DNA of 64,000 nt from Glaciecola sp965660625 (GCA_965660625.1 CBFIAR010000002.1:62001-126000), one strand, 5' to 3'. Shown: positions 16,808 to 25,840, counted from the first letter of the stretch. Notes: generated from the letters alone by a model not told the origin. Numbers and translations: made by a program.

Positions 16808-18127
16808 TTAGTTCGACGCGAGTGACAACATAAACACTTTACTGTTGCGCGTAAAATTGTACATTTCTTTTTTTGCTGAGGGTAAGGTGTCCACCGTCGT
16901 CTCCGCAAAGCCCTGCTCTAAAAACCAATGGGCTGTGACTGTGGTGAGAACAAATATCCGCTCTAGGCCACTTAATATCGCCTTTTTACAGATCTCCTCA
17001 AGTAATCTCTCACCTCTGTTTCCGCCTCTATAGTCATGATGAGTTGCTACACAAGCTAACTCTCCGCAGGCATCGCTCCTGTAAATATATAAAGCGGCGC
17101 ACGCGATAATCATTCCATCTCGAACAATCACTGTAAATAAGTCAATCTCATTTTCTAAGCGCTCTCTTGAACGCTTTACTAAAGCCCCGCTTTCTTCCAG
17201 CGGCTTGATTAGTTTTAAAATGCCACCAACGTCGTCTATTGTCGCTGTTCGTAACTGTTCATAGTGGTTTTGTAATACAAGTGAGCCGGCACCATCGCGA
17301 GTAAATAGCTCTTTGAGCAACACACCATCAGTATGATAGTTGATGCAGTGCGCGCGGCTTACCCCTGCTTCAACAGACGCTATCATCGCGGTAAGACAGG
17401 TTGTCTCTGCGTCAATGCTTTCAAGCGCTAACTCTTTCTTTATCTGGTTTAATTCTATCGTTCTTAGCAGCTTACCTTCCTGATTAAAAATGCCATCGCG
17501 TTCTGAAAGCGTAATAATTTTATCCGCTTTCATCGCAATAGCAGCTCGAGTTGCAACATCCTCATGTGACAAGTTAAAAACCTCACCTGTAGGTGAGTAT
17601 CCCATTGGTGACAGCAGAACAATTGAGCCATCAGAAAGGTGGTCATTGATACCCTGCACATCAATCCGACGGACTAAACCTGTATTTTCAAAGTCGACAC
17701 CGTTTCGCACACCTAATGGACGCGCGACCACTAAATTACCAGAACACACTCTTATCTGTGAGCCATGCATTGGCGAATTGGGTAAGCCCATCGTTAGCAA
17801 TGCTTCAATTTGGCTGCGCAAAGAGCCCGCAGCGTCTTTCACGCATTCTAAGGTTTCTTTATTTGTCACTCTGACGCCGTCTCTAAACATTGACTCCTTA
17901 TTACGAAGCTGCAGACGGTGATCAATTTGGGGTCGAGCGCCATGCACAATAATAAGTCTGACCCCAAGACTGTTTAACAAGGCTATATCTTGAATGATCC
18001 TTGGAAAATTTGGATCCTCTATTGCTTCACCACCAAACATGATCACAAAGGTTTTACCCCGATGTGCATTAATGTAGGGAGCTGAACTCCTAAATAGACG
18101 AATACTTTCAGTATCTGACAGTGCCAT
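16808..18127 (-). CDS. argA: N-acetylglutamate synthase
   Basis: First step of arginine synthesis: acetylates glutamate with acetyl-CoA. The 439-residue protein has the classic ArgA layout: an amino-acid-kinase-like domain (about 20-280, with V-I-M-F-G-G-E-A-I and V-H-G-A-R-P-Q-I) that binds the feedback inhibitor arginine in relatives, followed by a GNAT acetyltransferase domain (about 290-430, with C-V-A-T-H-x-D-Y-R-G-G-N-R-G). It lies 63 bases downstream of argH on the same strand, forming the last gene of the arginine cluster. In some marine gammaproteobacteria (Moritella is the known case) acetyltransferase activity is fused to ArgH; here the two are separate. Confidence 0.95.
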   Translation of the reverse strand: MALSDTESIRLFRSSAPYINAHRGKTFVIMFGGEAIEDPNFPRIIQDIALLNSLGVRLIIVHGARPQIDHRLQLRNKESMFRDGVRVTNKETLECVKDAAGSLRSQIEALLTMGLPNSPMHGSQIRVCSGNLVVARPLGVRNGVDFENTGLVRRIDVQGINDHLSDGSIVLLSPMGYSPTGEVFNLSHEDVATRAAIAMKADKIITLSERDGIFNQEGKLLRTIELNQIKKELALESIDAETTCLTAMIASVEAGVSRAHCINYHTDGVLLKELFTRDGAGSLVLQNHYEQLRTATIDDVGGILKLIKPLEESGALVKRSRERLENEIDLFTVIVRDGMIIACAALYIYRSDACGELACVATHHDYRGGNRGERLLEEICKKAILSGLERIFVLTTVTAHWFLEQGFAETTVDTLPSAKKEMYNFTRNSKVFMLSLASN

Positions 18128-18190
18128 GATGGTCTCTCTTTAATACGCGCTTGAACGTTTTTTATCTACTTGATGCATTGCACTCACAAG

Positions 18191-19576
18191 CTATCCAAGG
18201 AGTTGGTCGAGTTTTTCTAGTTCGACATATAATGCTCGAGTAACCAATTCCTTATTCGTTCCGCCAAGCACATTGCGTTTGTTCAATACTGACTCTAATT
18301 CTAGAAATGGGTAGACATCTTCTTCAATCCTGTTGTTAATTGACTGGAACTCAGCAACACTTAAGTCTTCTAAGGCTTTGCCTTTTGACATTGCTAAAAC
18401 GACGGCCTGTCCGGAAATATCATGCGCGGTTCTAAACGGAATACCTTTCCCGACTAAATAATCAGCTAATTCCGTTGCATTTGCATAGCCCTGTTGAGCA
18501 GCAGTGCGACACCTTTCTTCATTTAATGAGAGGGTATCGAGCACCTCAACTGCAATGCATAAACAAATATGCCATTGGTTGACGCTATCGATTGCTCCTT
18601 CTTTATCTTCTTGCATGTCTTTGTTGTAAGCCAACGGTAAACCTTTCATTGTGACTAACAATGCTTGCAAATTACCGAATACCCGACCACATTTTCCGCG
18701 CATTAGTTCCAGTGCATCTGGGTTCTTCTTTTGCGGCATAAGTGATGAGCCGGACGTAACAGAATCGCCCAACTGCAAAAAACCAGCTTCGCCGCTATTG
18801 TAAAAAATTAAGTCTTCGGCCATGCGCGATAAATGCATCATGCTTGTACTAGCATTAAACAGAAGTTCTAGCACAAAATCGCGGTCAGAAACGGCATCCA
18901 AACTGTTTAAACAGGGTGAATCAAAACCTAACTCTGCTGCGATCTTGTCGCGATCAACTGGGAACGTTGTGCCTGCTAATGCACCAGAACCGAGAGGGCA
19001 CTGATTAAGACGTTTTTGTAAGTCATCAATGCGACTGACGTCACGTTTCAACATTTCGACGTAGGCAAGACACCAATGAGCAAAGTAAACGGGTTGCGCG
19101 CGTTGTAAATGCGTGTAGCCAGGAATAATCGCATTTTCATGACGAGTCGCCGCTTTTAGTAGCGCAGCTACTACATTTAGGCAATCTGTTCTAAGCGATG
19201 ATAGATGCGAACGGCACCACAAACGGAAGTCAGTAGCGACTTGGTCATTTCTGCTACGCCCAGTGTGAAGCTTTCTGGCTATATCATCGAGTTCAGCAGT
19301 TAATGTCGCCTCAACAAAGCTGTGAATATCTTCTTCAGGAGAGTTGGCAAAATCTAATGTTCCTGCTTCAGCTTGTTTTTTAAGTGCATTCAGCGAAGTC
19401 TCTAATTGAAATTGTTCATTTTCACTTAATACTCCGGCTTCTTTTAATGCTCGAGACCAAACAATCGAGCCCCAAATATCTTCAGACGCCATCACATAAT
19501 CGAAAGGTAATGAATCATTAACTTGCTTAAACATGTCGCTGCTACCGGACTGAAAGCGCCCACCCCATAATGCCAT
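18191..19576 (-). CDS. argH: Argininosuccinate lyase
   Basis: Last step of arginine synthesis: splits argininosuccinate to arginine and fumarate. The 461-residue length matches the family. Signatures: L-W-G-G-R-F at the start, H-T-G-R-S-R-N-D-Q-V-A-T-D at about residue 105, G-Y-T-H-L-Q-R-A-Q-P near 160, and the superfamily signature G-S-S-L-M-P-Q-K-K-N-P-D with the catalytic serine near 280. It lies nine bases after argG and is followed by argA. Confidence 0.97.
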   Translation of the reverse strand: MALWGGRFQSGSSDMFKQVNDSLPFDYVMASEDIWGSIVWSRALKEAGVLSENEQFQLETSLNALKKQAEAGTLDFANSPEEDIHSFVEATLTAELDDIARKLHTGRSRNDQVATDFRLWCRSHLSSLRTDCLNVVAALLKAATRHENAIIPGYTHLQRAQPVYFAHWCLAYVEMLKRDVSRIDDLQKRLNQCPLGSGALAGTTFPVDRDKIAAELGFDSPCLNSLDAVSDRDFVLELLFNASTSMMHLSRMAEDLIFYNSGEAGFLQLGDSVTSGSSLMPQKKNPDALELMRGKCGRVFGNLQALLVTMKGLPLAYNKDMQEDKEGAIDSVNQWHICLCIAVEVLDTLSLNEERCRTAAQQGYANATELADYLVGKGIPFRTAHDISGQAVVLAMSKGKALEDLSVAEFQSINNRIEEDVYPFLELESVLNKRNVLGGTNKELVTRALYVELEKLDQLLG

Positions 19577-19585
19577 GATGCTTCC

Positions 19586-20806
19586 TTATTTCTCTTTTAA
19601 TGCTTTGATTCGACTAGATAAACTGAACAATCTGATAAATCCTTCAGCGTGGCTTTGATTGTAAACATCATCTGCACCAAACGTTGCGAAATCTTCTGAA
19701 TATAAACTGTTTGGCGATTGACGCTGCACAACGGTAGCTTGGCCTTTATATAGTTTTACGACAATTTCGCCAGTGACCAATTTTGCAAAGCTTGCTGCGC
19801 TGGCCAATAAGGCATCATTGAGGGCAGTAAACCAGCGTCCATCGTACATAACATGTGAGAATTCAAGCGCGAGTTGCTCTCGGAATTTCAATGCTGATTT
19901 GTCTAGCACAAGACATTCGAGGGCTTTGTAAGCTTTCATTAATACGGTTCCGCCTGGTGTTTCATAACAACCGCGAGACTTCATGCCAACCAGTCTATTT
20001 TCTACAATATCAATGCGGCCAACACCGTGAGGTGCCGCTAAATGGTTAAGTTCGACTAAAGCTTGATAAGGCGATAATGCTTGAGCGTTGACATGCGTTA
20101 AACGACCTTCATCAAAGGTAAGAGCAATACGCTCTGCTTTATCTGGCGCATCTTCAGGATCGGTTGTCATTGTCCAAACTTGCTTACTTGGCTCACACCA
20201 TGGGTCTTCTAGTTCACCGCCCTCATGAGATATATGCCATGCGTTTGCGTCGCGGCTGTATATTTTAGTTGCTGATGCACTGGACTTAATATTTCTACTT
20301 GCCAGGTAGTCCAGTAAATCTTCACGCGACACCATGTCCCACTCACGCCAAGGAGCGATCACTTGCAAATCGGGAGCTAAGGCAGCAAATGCCCCTTCAA
20401 ATCTGACTTGGTCGTTGCCTTTCCCTGTGCAACCATGGCTTAGTGCATCGGCACCTACTTTGCGGGCTATCTCTACCTGGGCTTTAGCGATTACTGGACG
20501 AGCCATTGATGTACCGAGTAAATATTCACCCTCATACACCGCACCTGTTGTAATGGTAGGGTAGATAAAGTCGCTAACAAACTCCTCTTTCAGATCGACA
20601 ATGTGGCATTCGCTTGCCCCAGATGCTATCGCTTTGTCATGCAAGCCCTCAAGCTCTTCTTCTCCTTGACCAACATCGGCAGCAAACGCGACCACTTCGC
20701 AATCATAGTTTTCCTTGAGCCAAGGCATAATTGCTGAAGTGTCGAGTCCACCCGAGTAGGCTAATACAACCTTCTTTATATTGTGTTTGTTGTCTGTTAA
20801 CGCCAT
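19586..20806 (-). CDS. argG: Argininosuccinate synthase
   Basis: Joins citrulline and aspartate using ATP. The 406-residue protein has the N-type ATP pyrophosphatase loop A-Y-S-G-G-L-D-T-S near residue 17, H-G-C-T-G-K-G-N-D-Q-V-R-F-E around 116-129, and the R-G-C-Y-E-T-P-G-G-T segment. The family form is the shorter (about 400 residues) one, not the longer E. coli form. Nine bases separate it from argH; 106 bases separate it from argF, where I see no convincing ArgR box. Confidence 0.97.
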   Translation of the reverse strand: MALTDNKHNIKKVVLAYSGGLDTSAIMPWLKENYDCEVVAFAADVGQGEEELEGLHDKAIASGASECHIVDLKEEFVSDFIYPTITTGAVYEGEYLLGTSMARPVIAKAQVEIARKVGADALSHGCTGKGNDQVRFEGAFAALAPDLQVIAPWREWDMVSREDLLDYLASRNIKSSASATKIYSRDANAWHISHEGGELEDPWCEPSKQVWTMTTDPEDAPDKAERIALTFDEGRLTHVNAQALSPYQALVELNHLAAPHGVGRIDIVENRLVGMKSRGCYETPGGTVLMKAYKALECLVLDKSALKFREQLALEFSHVMYDGRWFTALNDALLASAASFAKLVTGEIVVKLYKGQATVVQRQSPNSLYSEDFATFGADDVYNQSHAEGFIRLFSLSSRIKALKEK

Positions 20807-20912
20807 TCTTAAATCCTTCGTTACTGATAAGCCATTTCTATTAGCTCAGTTTTTAAATTGGTAGTGATCTTTATTTATGTACTATTGGTTGCAAATTGTA
20901 AAGCAGCTAACT

Positions 20913-21833
20913 TCAATCAAGCTCAATATTGCCAACCAGCATCGCCAAAATAGCATTTTGTGCATGCATCCGATTTTCAGCTTGCAGCATAAGTAGTGAT
21001 TGCTCACTGTCCATTAAACTGCCACTTATTTCTAGGTCGCGATGAGCCGGTTGACAATGCATTACATAACTCGCGCCTGATTGTTGCATTAATGCTTCAT
21101 TTACCTGATAAGCTGCAAACTTTTCTTTTATCTCTTCCAATGGGGTGTCGTCGCCCATGGAAAGCCAGGTGTCGGTATACAAAATGTCGGCCTGTCCTAA
21201 TTCGCTAATATCATTTGCAATGGTTAAGCTAACATCGTTCTCGAATGCTAATTTAGCTGCGTGTTTAGCAATATTTGCGTTAATTTCAAAACCTTTAGGT
21301 GTAATGACAGTTTGATGGCAACCTAAAAGGGCTCCCACAATTAACAGCGAATGAGTGACATTATTACCATCTCCAATGTAGGCCATTGTCTTACCTTTAA
21401 CCCCACCCAACTTTTCAAACATAGCAAGATAGTCAGCTAAAGCTTGGCAAGGGTGATAGAGGTCGCATAAAGCATTGATGACAGGAATGTTTGCCCCTTT
21501 GGCTAGGTCTACCAGTGTTTTATGTTCATACACACGGGATACGATGGCATCGGCCCAGCAGGCGAGATTAGCGCCAACATCAATGGGGTCTTCCCTGTCC
21601 TTAAGAGGAGAGCCTTGGCTGTCAACATAAACCATATGTCCGCCCAATTTATGGATGCCAATATCGAAACTCACACGGGTACGTAACGAGGGCTTTTCAA
21701 AGATCGCAACGATTGATTTACCCTCTAAAGGCCGGCCAAATTTTTCAGGATGTGTTTTAAGTTCGACAGCAAGTTGCAATAACGAATGCATCGAAGTAGA
21801 AGTCCAATCTCTGAAGCTGAGTAAGTCCTGCAT
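20913..21833 (-). CDS. argF: Ornithine carbamoyltransferase
   Basis: Carbamoylates ornithine to citrulline. The 306-residue protein shows the transcarbamoylase fold: a carbamoyl-phosphate loop near residue 50, H-P-C-Q-A-L-A-D at about 127-134, the G-D-G-N-N-V-T-H-S hinge, D-T-W-x-S-M-G-D-D and a C-terminal Q-A-E-N-R-M-H-A-Q. Two signatures deviate from the textbook: S-T-R-T-R reads S-L-R-T-R, and H-C-L-P reads H-C-Q-P. The S-L-R-T-R form also occurs, as I recall, in acetyl- and succinylornithine carbamoyltransferases, so the exact substrate is not fully proven by motif. Context (argCB-F-GH) favours ornithine. Confidence 0.88.
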   Translation of the reverse strand: MQDLLSFRDWTSTSMHSLLQLAVELKTHPEKFGRPLEGKSIVAIFEKPSLRTRVSFDIGIHKLGGHMVYVDSQGSPLKDREDPIDVGANLACWADAIVSRVYEHKTLVDLAKGANIPVINALCDLYHPCQALADYLAMFEKLGGVKGKTMAYIGDGNNVTHSLLIVGALLGCHQTVITPKGFEINANIAKHAAKLAFENDVSLTIANDISELGQADILYTDTWLSMGDDTPLEEIKEKFAAYQVNEALMQQSGASYVMHCQPAHRDLEISGSLMDSEQSLLMLQAENRMHAQNAILAMLVGNIELD

Positions 21834-21879
21834 TATCTATTCCTATCCTTTTTGTATATACTTTTTGTTGTGCTTTTAT

Positions 21880-22701
21880 TCAAAATTGCTGTGCCGATGG
21901 CGCAGACGTAATTGACGTACCCGTGTTAGTATTTACTTCCGAAAACATCATGCTCACGTCATTCCAACTAGCAATGTTGACTGCTTTGCCCAAAGTTCTA
22001 GATGCCGCTTGTGCCGCTTTCACTTTGACTATCATACCGTCTGTGATCACGCCTGAGTTGATCAAACTGTCTATTTCAGCATCATCTAAGTTCCCAATAA
22101 TCGAATTATTTTCGTCTAAAACACCGCTAACGTCGGATAAAAGATATAAGTCTGCATAGAGTAATGAAGATATGCACGTTGCTGCCTGATCGGCATTGAC
22201 ATTATATAGTCGGCCATTCAGGTCGCTACCAATGGAGCAAATGATAGGGGTTAAATTAGCATGCATAAGCTGATGTAATAATTTTGCACTGCGTGGATGC
22301 GGATAGCCAACGGCTCCAAGCATTGGCATGACTTCTTCGCAAATTGCTAAATTGCCATCAGCTAGCGAGATACCAACACCAGTTAAGCCCGCTTTCGCTG
22401 CTAAGCATACCATTTGTTTGTTTAATGTGCCGGCCAAAACACCGGTCACTGCTGGCATTTGTTCATCCGGTGATATACGCAAGCCTTCATGCTTTTCGCT
22501 GACAAACCCAAGTGCAGTTAGTTGAGTTTGTAGCTGCGCTCCACCGCCATGCACAATGGCAACGTTATGACCTTGCAGCTTAAGAGCCGCGACGGATGCA
22601 AAGAAACTGTCTTGCGCGTGCTGGTCTTCAAAAAAATTGCCACCTACTTTTAACACAATATTATTAATATGATGTTTGGCTACGTGAGCAGTATTATTCA
22701 T
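21880..22701 (-). CDS. argB: Acetylglutamate kinase
   Basis: Phosphorylates N-acetylglutamate in the second step of arginine synthesis. The 273-residue protein belongs to the amino-acid kinase family: I-V-L-K-V-G-G-N-F-F at the N terminus, A-I-V-H-G-G-G-A-Q-L with the glycine loop near residue 55, L-N-G-R-L-Y-N-V-N-A-D-Q-A-A near 175, and D-G-M-I-V-K-V-K-A-A near the C terminus. Like E. coli ArgB it lacks the N-terminal helix seen in arginine-inhibited forms. It overlaps the 3' end of argC by four bases. Confidence 0.96.
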   Translation of the reverse strand: MNNTAHVAKHHINNIVLKVGGNFFEDQHAQDSFFASVAALKLQGHNVAIVHGGGAQLQTQLTALGFVSEKHEGLRISPDEQMPAVTGVLAGTLNKQMVCLAAKAGLTGVGISLADGNLAICEEVMPMLGAVGYPHPRSAKLLHQLMHANLTPIICSIGSDLNGRLYNVNADQAATCISSLLYADLYLLSDVSGVLDENNSIIGNLDDAEIDSLINSGVITDGMIVKVKAAQAASRTLGKAVNIASWNDVSMMFSEVNTNTGTSITSAPSAQQF

Positions 22702-23717
22702 ATTTTTAATAATCCCGTTTCTGTTGCTTGATTAAATACTAAGTTTGCACATTGAACCGCTTGAGATGCAGCACCTTTCAATAAATTATCTATCACCGAA
22801 CTTATCACTAAATAGCCGCTATCTTCATCGAATTTCCAATGTATGTCGCAAAATGCGGTATTTGCCACATCGTCAATTTTTGGCCACGTATCGCGTAAGC
22901 GAATCATAGGTTGATTGGCATAATGTTGTTGAAATTTCTGTTCAATATCGGTAGCCGTAACACCGCTGCGCAAACGCATCGTAATTGTCGCTAAAATACC
23001 TCTTTTAAACTGACCAAGATGAGGGGTAAAGATTACGGAAGTACCACAATATTCTTCTATTTCTGGGGTGTGGCGATGCCCTAAGACACCATATGCTTGT
23101 AAACTTACTTCAAAATAACTTGTGGTCATAGAAGGTTTCCTGCCTGCTCCACTCACACCGGATGTCGCATTTATTATTGGTCTCACATTAGGATCGAGAA
23201 AACCCGCTTCAGTCATGGGTTTGAGGGCTAATAAAGTTGCCGTAGGGTAACAACCGGGTACAGCAATAAAACGGGCTGTTTTGATCGCATCTTCGTGCCA
23301 TTCGGCTAAACCATAAACAGCGCTCGCAAGTACCTCAGTTTGTTGATGTTGAAAACCATAAAACTGCTCGAATACGCTTGTGTCTTTAAGTCGAAAAGCA
23401 CCGGACAAATCAAATATTTTTGCTTTTTTTCCACTTAACGCTTGCGCCCATTCGTGGCTTGCTTCATGGGGTGTTGCTAAAAAAATAGCATCATATTTTT
23501 CGGCTATTTTACTCAACTCGTCAGGATCCAAAGCCAGCGTGACAAGATCGGTTTGTCCAAAAAACTGCGGATGGATAGCACCAATAGGTTTAAGGCTATC
23601 CGCGCTTCCTGCAGAAACATAGCAAGCGACCAAAGAAAACTTTGGGTGGCGAATTAATAGTTTGATTAATTCGGCGCCTGTATAGCCACTGGCGCCGATG
23701 ATACAAGTTGAAATCAT
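22698..23717 (-). CDS. argC: N-acetyl-gamma-glutamyl-phosphate reductase
   Basis: Reduces acetylglutamyl phosphate with NADPH in the third step of arginine synthesis. From the ATG at 23717 the protein has 339 residues and starts directly with the dinucleotide-binding I-I-G-A-S-G-Y-T-G-A-E-L. An in-frame GTG at 23753 would add 12 residues that match nothing expected, so I reject it. The active-site cysteine lies in V-P-G-C-Y-P-T-A near residue 148. First gene of the arg operon, with ArgR boxes about 300 bases upstream and a long structured leader. Confidence 0.95.
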   Translation of the reverse strand: MISTCIIGASGYTGAELIKLLIRHPKFSLVACYVSAGSADSLKPIGAIHPQFFGQTDLVTLALDPDELSKIAEKYDAIFLATPHEASHEWAQALSGKKAKIFDLSGAFRLKDTSVFEQFYGFQHQQTEVLASAVYGLAEWHEDAIKTARFIAVPGCYPTATLLALKPMTEAGFLDPNVRPIINATSGVSGAGRKPSMTTSYFEVSLQAYGVLGHRHTPEIEEYCGTSVIFTPHLGQFKRGILATITMRLRSGVTATDIEQKFQQHYANQPMIRLRDTWPKIDDVANTAFCDIHWKFDEDSGYLVISSVIDNLLKGAASQAVQCANLVFNQATETGLLKI

Positions 23718-24016
23718 AATAGTGTCTTTTTTTAATGTAAAAATCCCTCTCACTCCCAGTGTAACCGAGCAGTAATGGTTACACCAAGAGCGAAAGTGCT
23801 ATGGTCTTTTAGACGACAAGCTCGCATAAATGCTTGAAGCAATAATCAAAACGATATCGCCAAAAGAATTCCCGATAGCAAAGAGAGGGAGGGAGCAGGG
23901 ATTGTAGTATTGAAAACAAAAATTTAATAATAAAATTAATCACTTAATAAAGCTCAGTTGCAATGTAGTCTCAAGCACAATAGATATTGTGGGTATATGC
24001 TGAGAGGATAGTAAAT
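23718..24016 (-). promoter_or_regulatory. Long 5' leader of the arg operon
   Basis: If transcription starts near the ArgR boxes, the argC leader is about 280 bases. It holds a perfect 8-base-pair stem-loop (23759-23766 with 23777-23784), a smaller stem (23817-23821 with 23832-23836), and an 8-base inverted repeat of gagaggga at 23883-23890 and tccctctc at 23744-23751, about 130 bases apart. The second arm is followed in the transcript by five Us. A 25-codon ORF (23827 to 23750) begins Met-Arg-Ala-Cys-Arg-Leu and contains three arginine codons, but has no clear ribosome binding site. Whether these regulate argC is inference. Confidence 0.4.
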
Positions 24017-24055
24017 ATTGAATATTTATTCAATATAAATGTATAAATAATTATT
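24005..24055 (-). promoter_or_regulatory. ArgR operator pair (ARG boxes) and likely arg promoter
   Basis: The 18-base palindrome at 24017-24034 matches the ARG box consensus wnTGAATwwwwATTCAnw at every fixed position. Exactly three bases away, 24038-24055 is a weaker second box with three mismatches; two boxes three bases apart is the standard ArgR hexamer operator. A minus-strand promoter fits over it: -35 ttgaat (24033-24028), 17-base spacer, -10 tatcct (24010-24005). Bound ArgR would cover the -35 element and repress argCBFGHA when arginine is plentiful. A downstream promoter cannot be excluded. Confidence 0.85.
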
Positions 24056-24333
24056 GTTTGGTTGCCATTGTTTATTGTTGTGTTTTGATTTTGTATAACA
24101 AATAATACTATGTAAGGCGTCGAATTGAATGGTTATCTACGCTTAGATTCAATTTATAAGCATGATTTACCGAGCTACGGCAAGTAATTCATTAACATGA
24201 ACGGATGAGCGCAAAGCATTACTCATTATTAATTGTCTGCAGCCGATGACTATCTATACTAAGTTTTTTGTTTGGGTTAGCACTCTTTTATTTCTGCTAT
24301 ACTCGAGCAATTTATCGCGAATTGGATGATCAA

Positions 24334-25827
24334 ATGACAGAACAAACACAATACCCCTGGACGCTTCAAGCTCACAAAATATTTAGATGGATCCTCTTAG
24401 TGCAACTTGCGATTTCGATTCTTATCGGGGTTATTACTGATGATTTGTTTACCGCGTTTATCGTTGGGCTGCCAATAGTCGTAATCCCGTTCATCGTTAG
24501 TATCCAACAACCACATGCAGTTATCAGTCGACATATGATTGCCGTTGCCACCCAGCTAATGACGGCTCTGCATATTCAGCAAGCTTATGGCATGACTGAA
24601 ATGCATTTTGAAGTATTTGTTGTGCTGGCCTTTTTGGTTCTTTTTCGCGATTGGAAAGTGGTTGTTTCCTGCACGTTGGCGGTCGCCACCCATCATATCT
24701 TATTCTTTATTTTGCAGACCAATGGTGGCAGCGTATTTATTTTTGAAAACAATAAACTGTTATTCTACGTTCTTGTTATTCATGCTTTGTTTGCTTTGGC
24801 TGAAGGTGGCGTGTTGACTGTGATATCTCGCAGCAGCCATAAGGAGGCTGTGGCCGCAGAATTGTTGAAGAAATCAGTGCTCAGAATAATGGGTTCTGAC
24901 GGCCGCTTTGATTTGCAAGATTCGCAATTAAACGAACATCCTCAACTCGCAGAATTTAACAGTTTGATACGCGGTTTTAAAGCACTCATCGACAAAGTTA
25001 ACAGTGTCGGTTTAGGGCTGGTTGACATTGTTGAAAAGGTGAAGCATGCCTCGGATGATTTGGATAACTCTGTTGATCAGCAAAATCAACAGGTCAGCAG
25101 TATCTCATCGGCAATGCAAAATATGACGACAAGTATCAATGACGTCGCAACGTTATCGCACAGTGCGAACCAAATTGCGGATAGAGCGAAAATAGATACT
25201 GATGAAACCAGAGACTCTATTGAAGGCTCTAGCAGTAATATCGCTCAGTTAAAATCAACACTACAGACGACATCACAAGCGATCGGTGACTTGAGCTTCA
25301 AATGTTCTAATATATCTGAAGTGATGCAATCGATAAAATCAGTTGCAGAGCAAACTAATCTGCTAGCGTTAAATGCGGCCATTGAATCAGCACGAGCAGG
25401 AGAGCATGGTCGCGGGTTTGCTGTCGTTGCTGATGAGGTGCGAAATTTGGCTATTAAGTCAAAGGAAAGTGCTGAAGAAATTGAGCTGATCACGAGTCAA
25501 CTAACTGAGAGTGCAAACAACTCGGTTGAGAATATGGATAGCTGCGTTGCGATGGTTGAAAAAGCCGTTGAGTCAGCAGCTCAGTCTTCAACAAACATGG
25601 CTGAAGTACTCAAAGGAATTATGGAAGTAAACCAAAATGTGACGACGGTTGCGGGCTCTGCCACAGAACAAGCTCAAACTTCTCAGTTAATTAGTCAATC
25701 AGCGCAAGAGTTGGTTCTGTTGTTTACCAATGAAAAGGAACAAGTTCAAGGACTCAAATTAGACGTTGCACAACTCAATCAATTTGCAAGCGATTTAGCC
25801 ATGCAATTGAAAGCGTTCAAAGTTTAG
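24334..25827 (+). CDS. Methyl-accepting chemotaxis protein with polytopic membrane sensor
   Basis: A chemoreceptor signalling to CheA/CheW. I start at ATG 24334 (497 residues); the frame is open upstream to a TTG at 24268 without a ribosome binding site. The N-terminal 185 residues contain about six hydrophobic segments and no large periplasmic domain, so the sensor is within the membrane. It has several histidines (H-F-x-V-F-V, T-H-H-I-L-F) and an R-D-W motif. No HAMP domain is obvious. The C-terminal half is a standard signalling coiled coil with the hairpin tip E-Q-T-N-L-L-A-L-N-A-A-I-E-S-A-R-A-G-E. Stimulus unknown. The following gene starts 13 bases downstream. Confidence 0.9.
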   Translation: MTEQTQYPWTLQAHKIFRWILLVQLAISILIGVITDDLFTAFIVGLPIVVIPFIVSIQQPHAVISRHMIAVATQLMTALHIQQAYGMTEMHFEVFVVLAFLVLFRDWKVVVSCTLAVATHHILFFILQTNGGSVFIFENNKLLFYVLVIHALFALAEGGVLTVISRSSHKEAVAAELLKKSVLRIMGSDGRFDLQDSQLNEHPQLAEFNSLIRGFKALIDKVNSVGLGLVDIVEKVKHASDDLDNSVDQQNQQVSSISSAMQNMTTSINDVATLSHSANQIADRAKIDTDETRDSIEGSSSNIAQLKSTLQTTSQAIGDLSFKCSNISEVMQSIKSVAEQTNLLALNAAIESARAGEHGRGFAVVADEVRNLAIKSKESAEEIELITSQLTESANNSVENMDSCVAMVEKAVESAAQSSTNMAEVLKGIMEVNQNVTTVAGSATEQAQTSQLISQSAQELVLLFTNEKEQVQGLKLDVAQLNQFASDLAMQLKAFKV

Positions 25828-25840
25828 GCTTTAGAGGCTT

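Noticed and set aside
17490..17921. 143-codon plus-strand ORF within argA
   Set aside because: Antisense of the conserved ArgA amino-acid-kinase domain; no ribosome binding site or family match.
23718..23753. GTG at 23753 as the argC start
   Set aside because: The extra 12 residues do not resemble ArgC N termini, and the spacing to a Shine-Dalgarno sequence is too short; ATG 23717 begins exactly at the dinucleotide-binding motif.
23880..23905. G-rich stretch (several GGG runs) in the arg leader as a G-quadruplex
   Set aside because: Only three GGG runs are present on the plus strand and the transcript would carry the C-rich strand, so a quadruplex is not supported.
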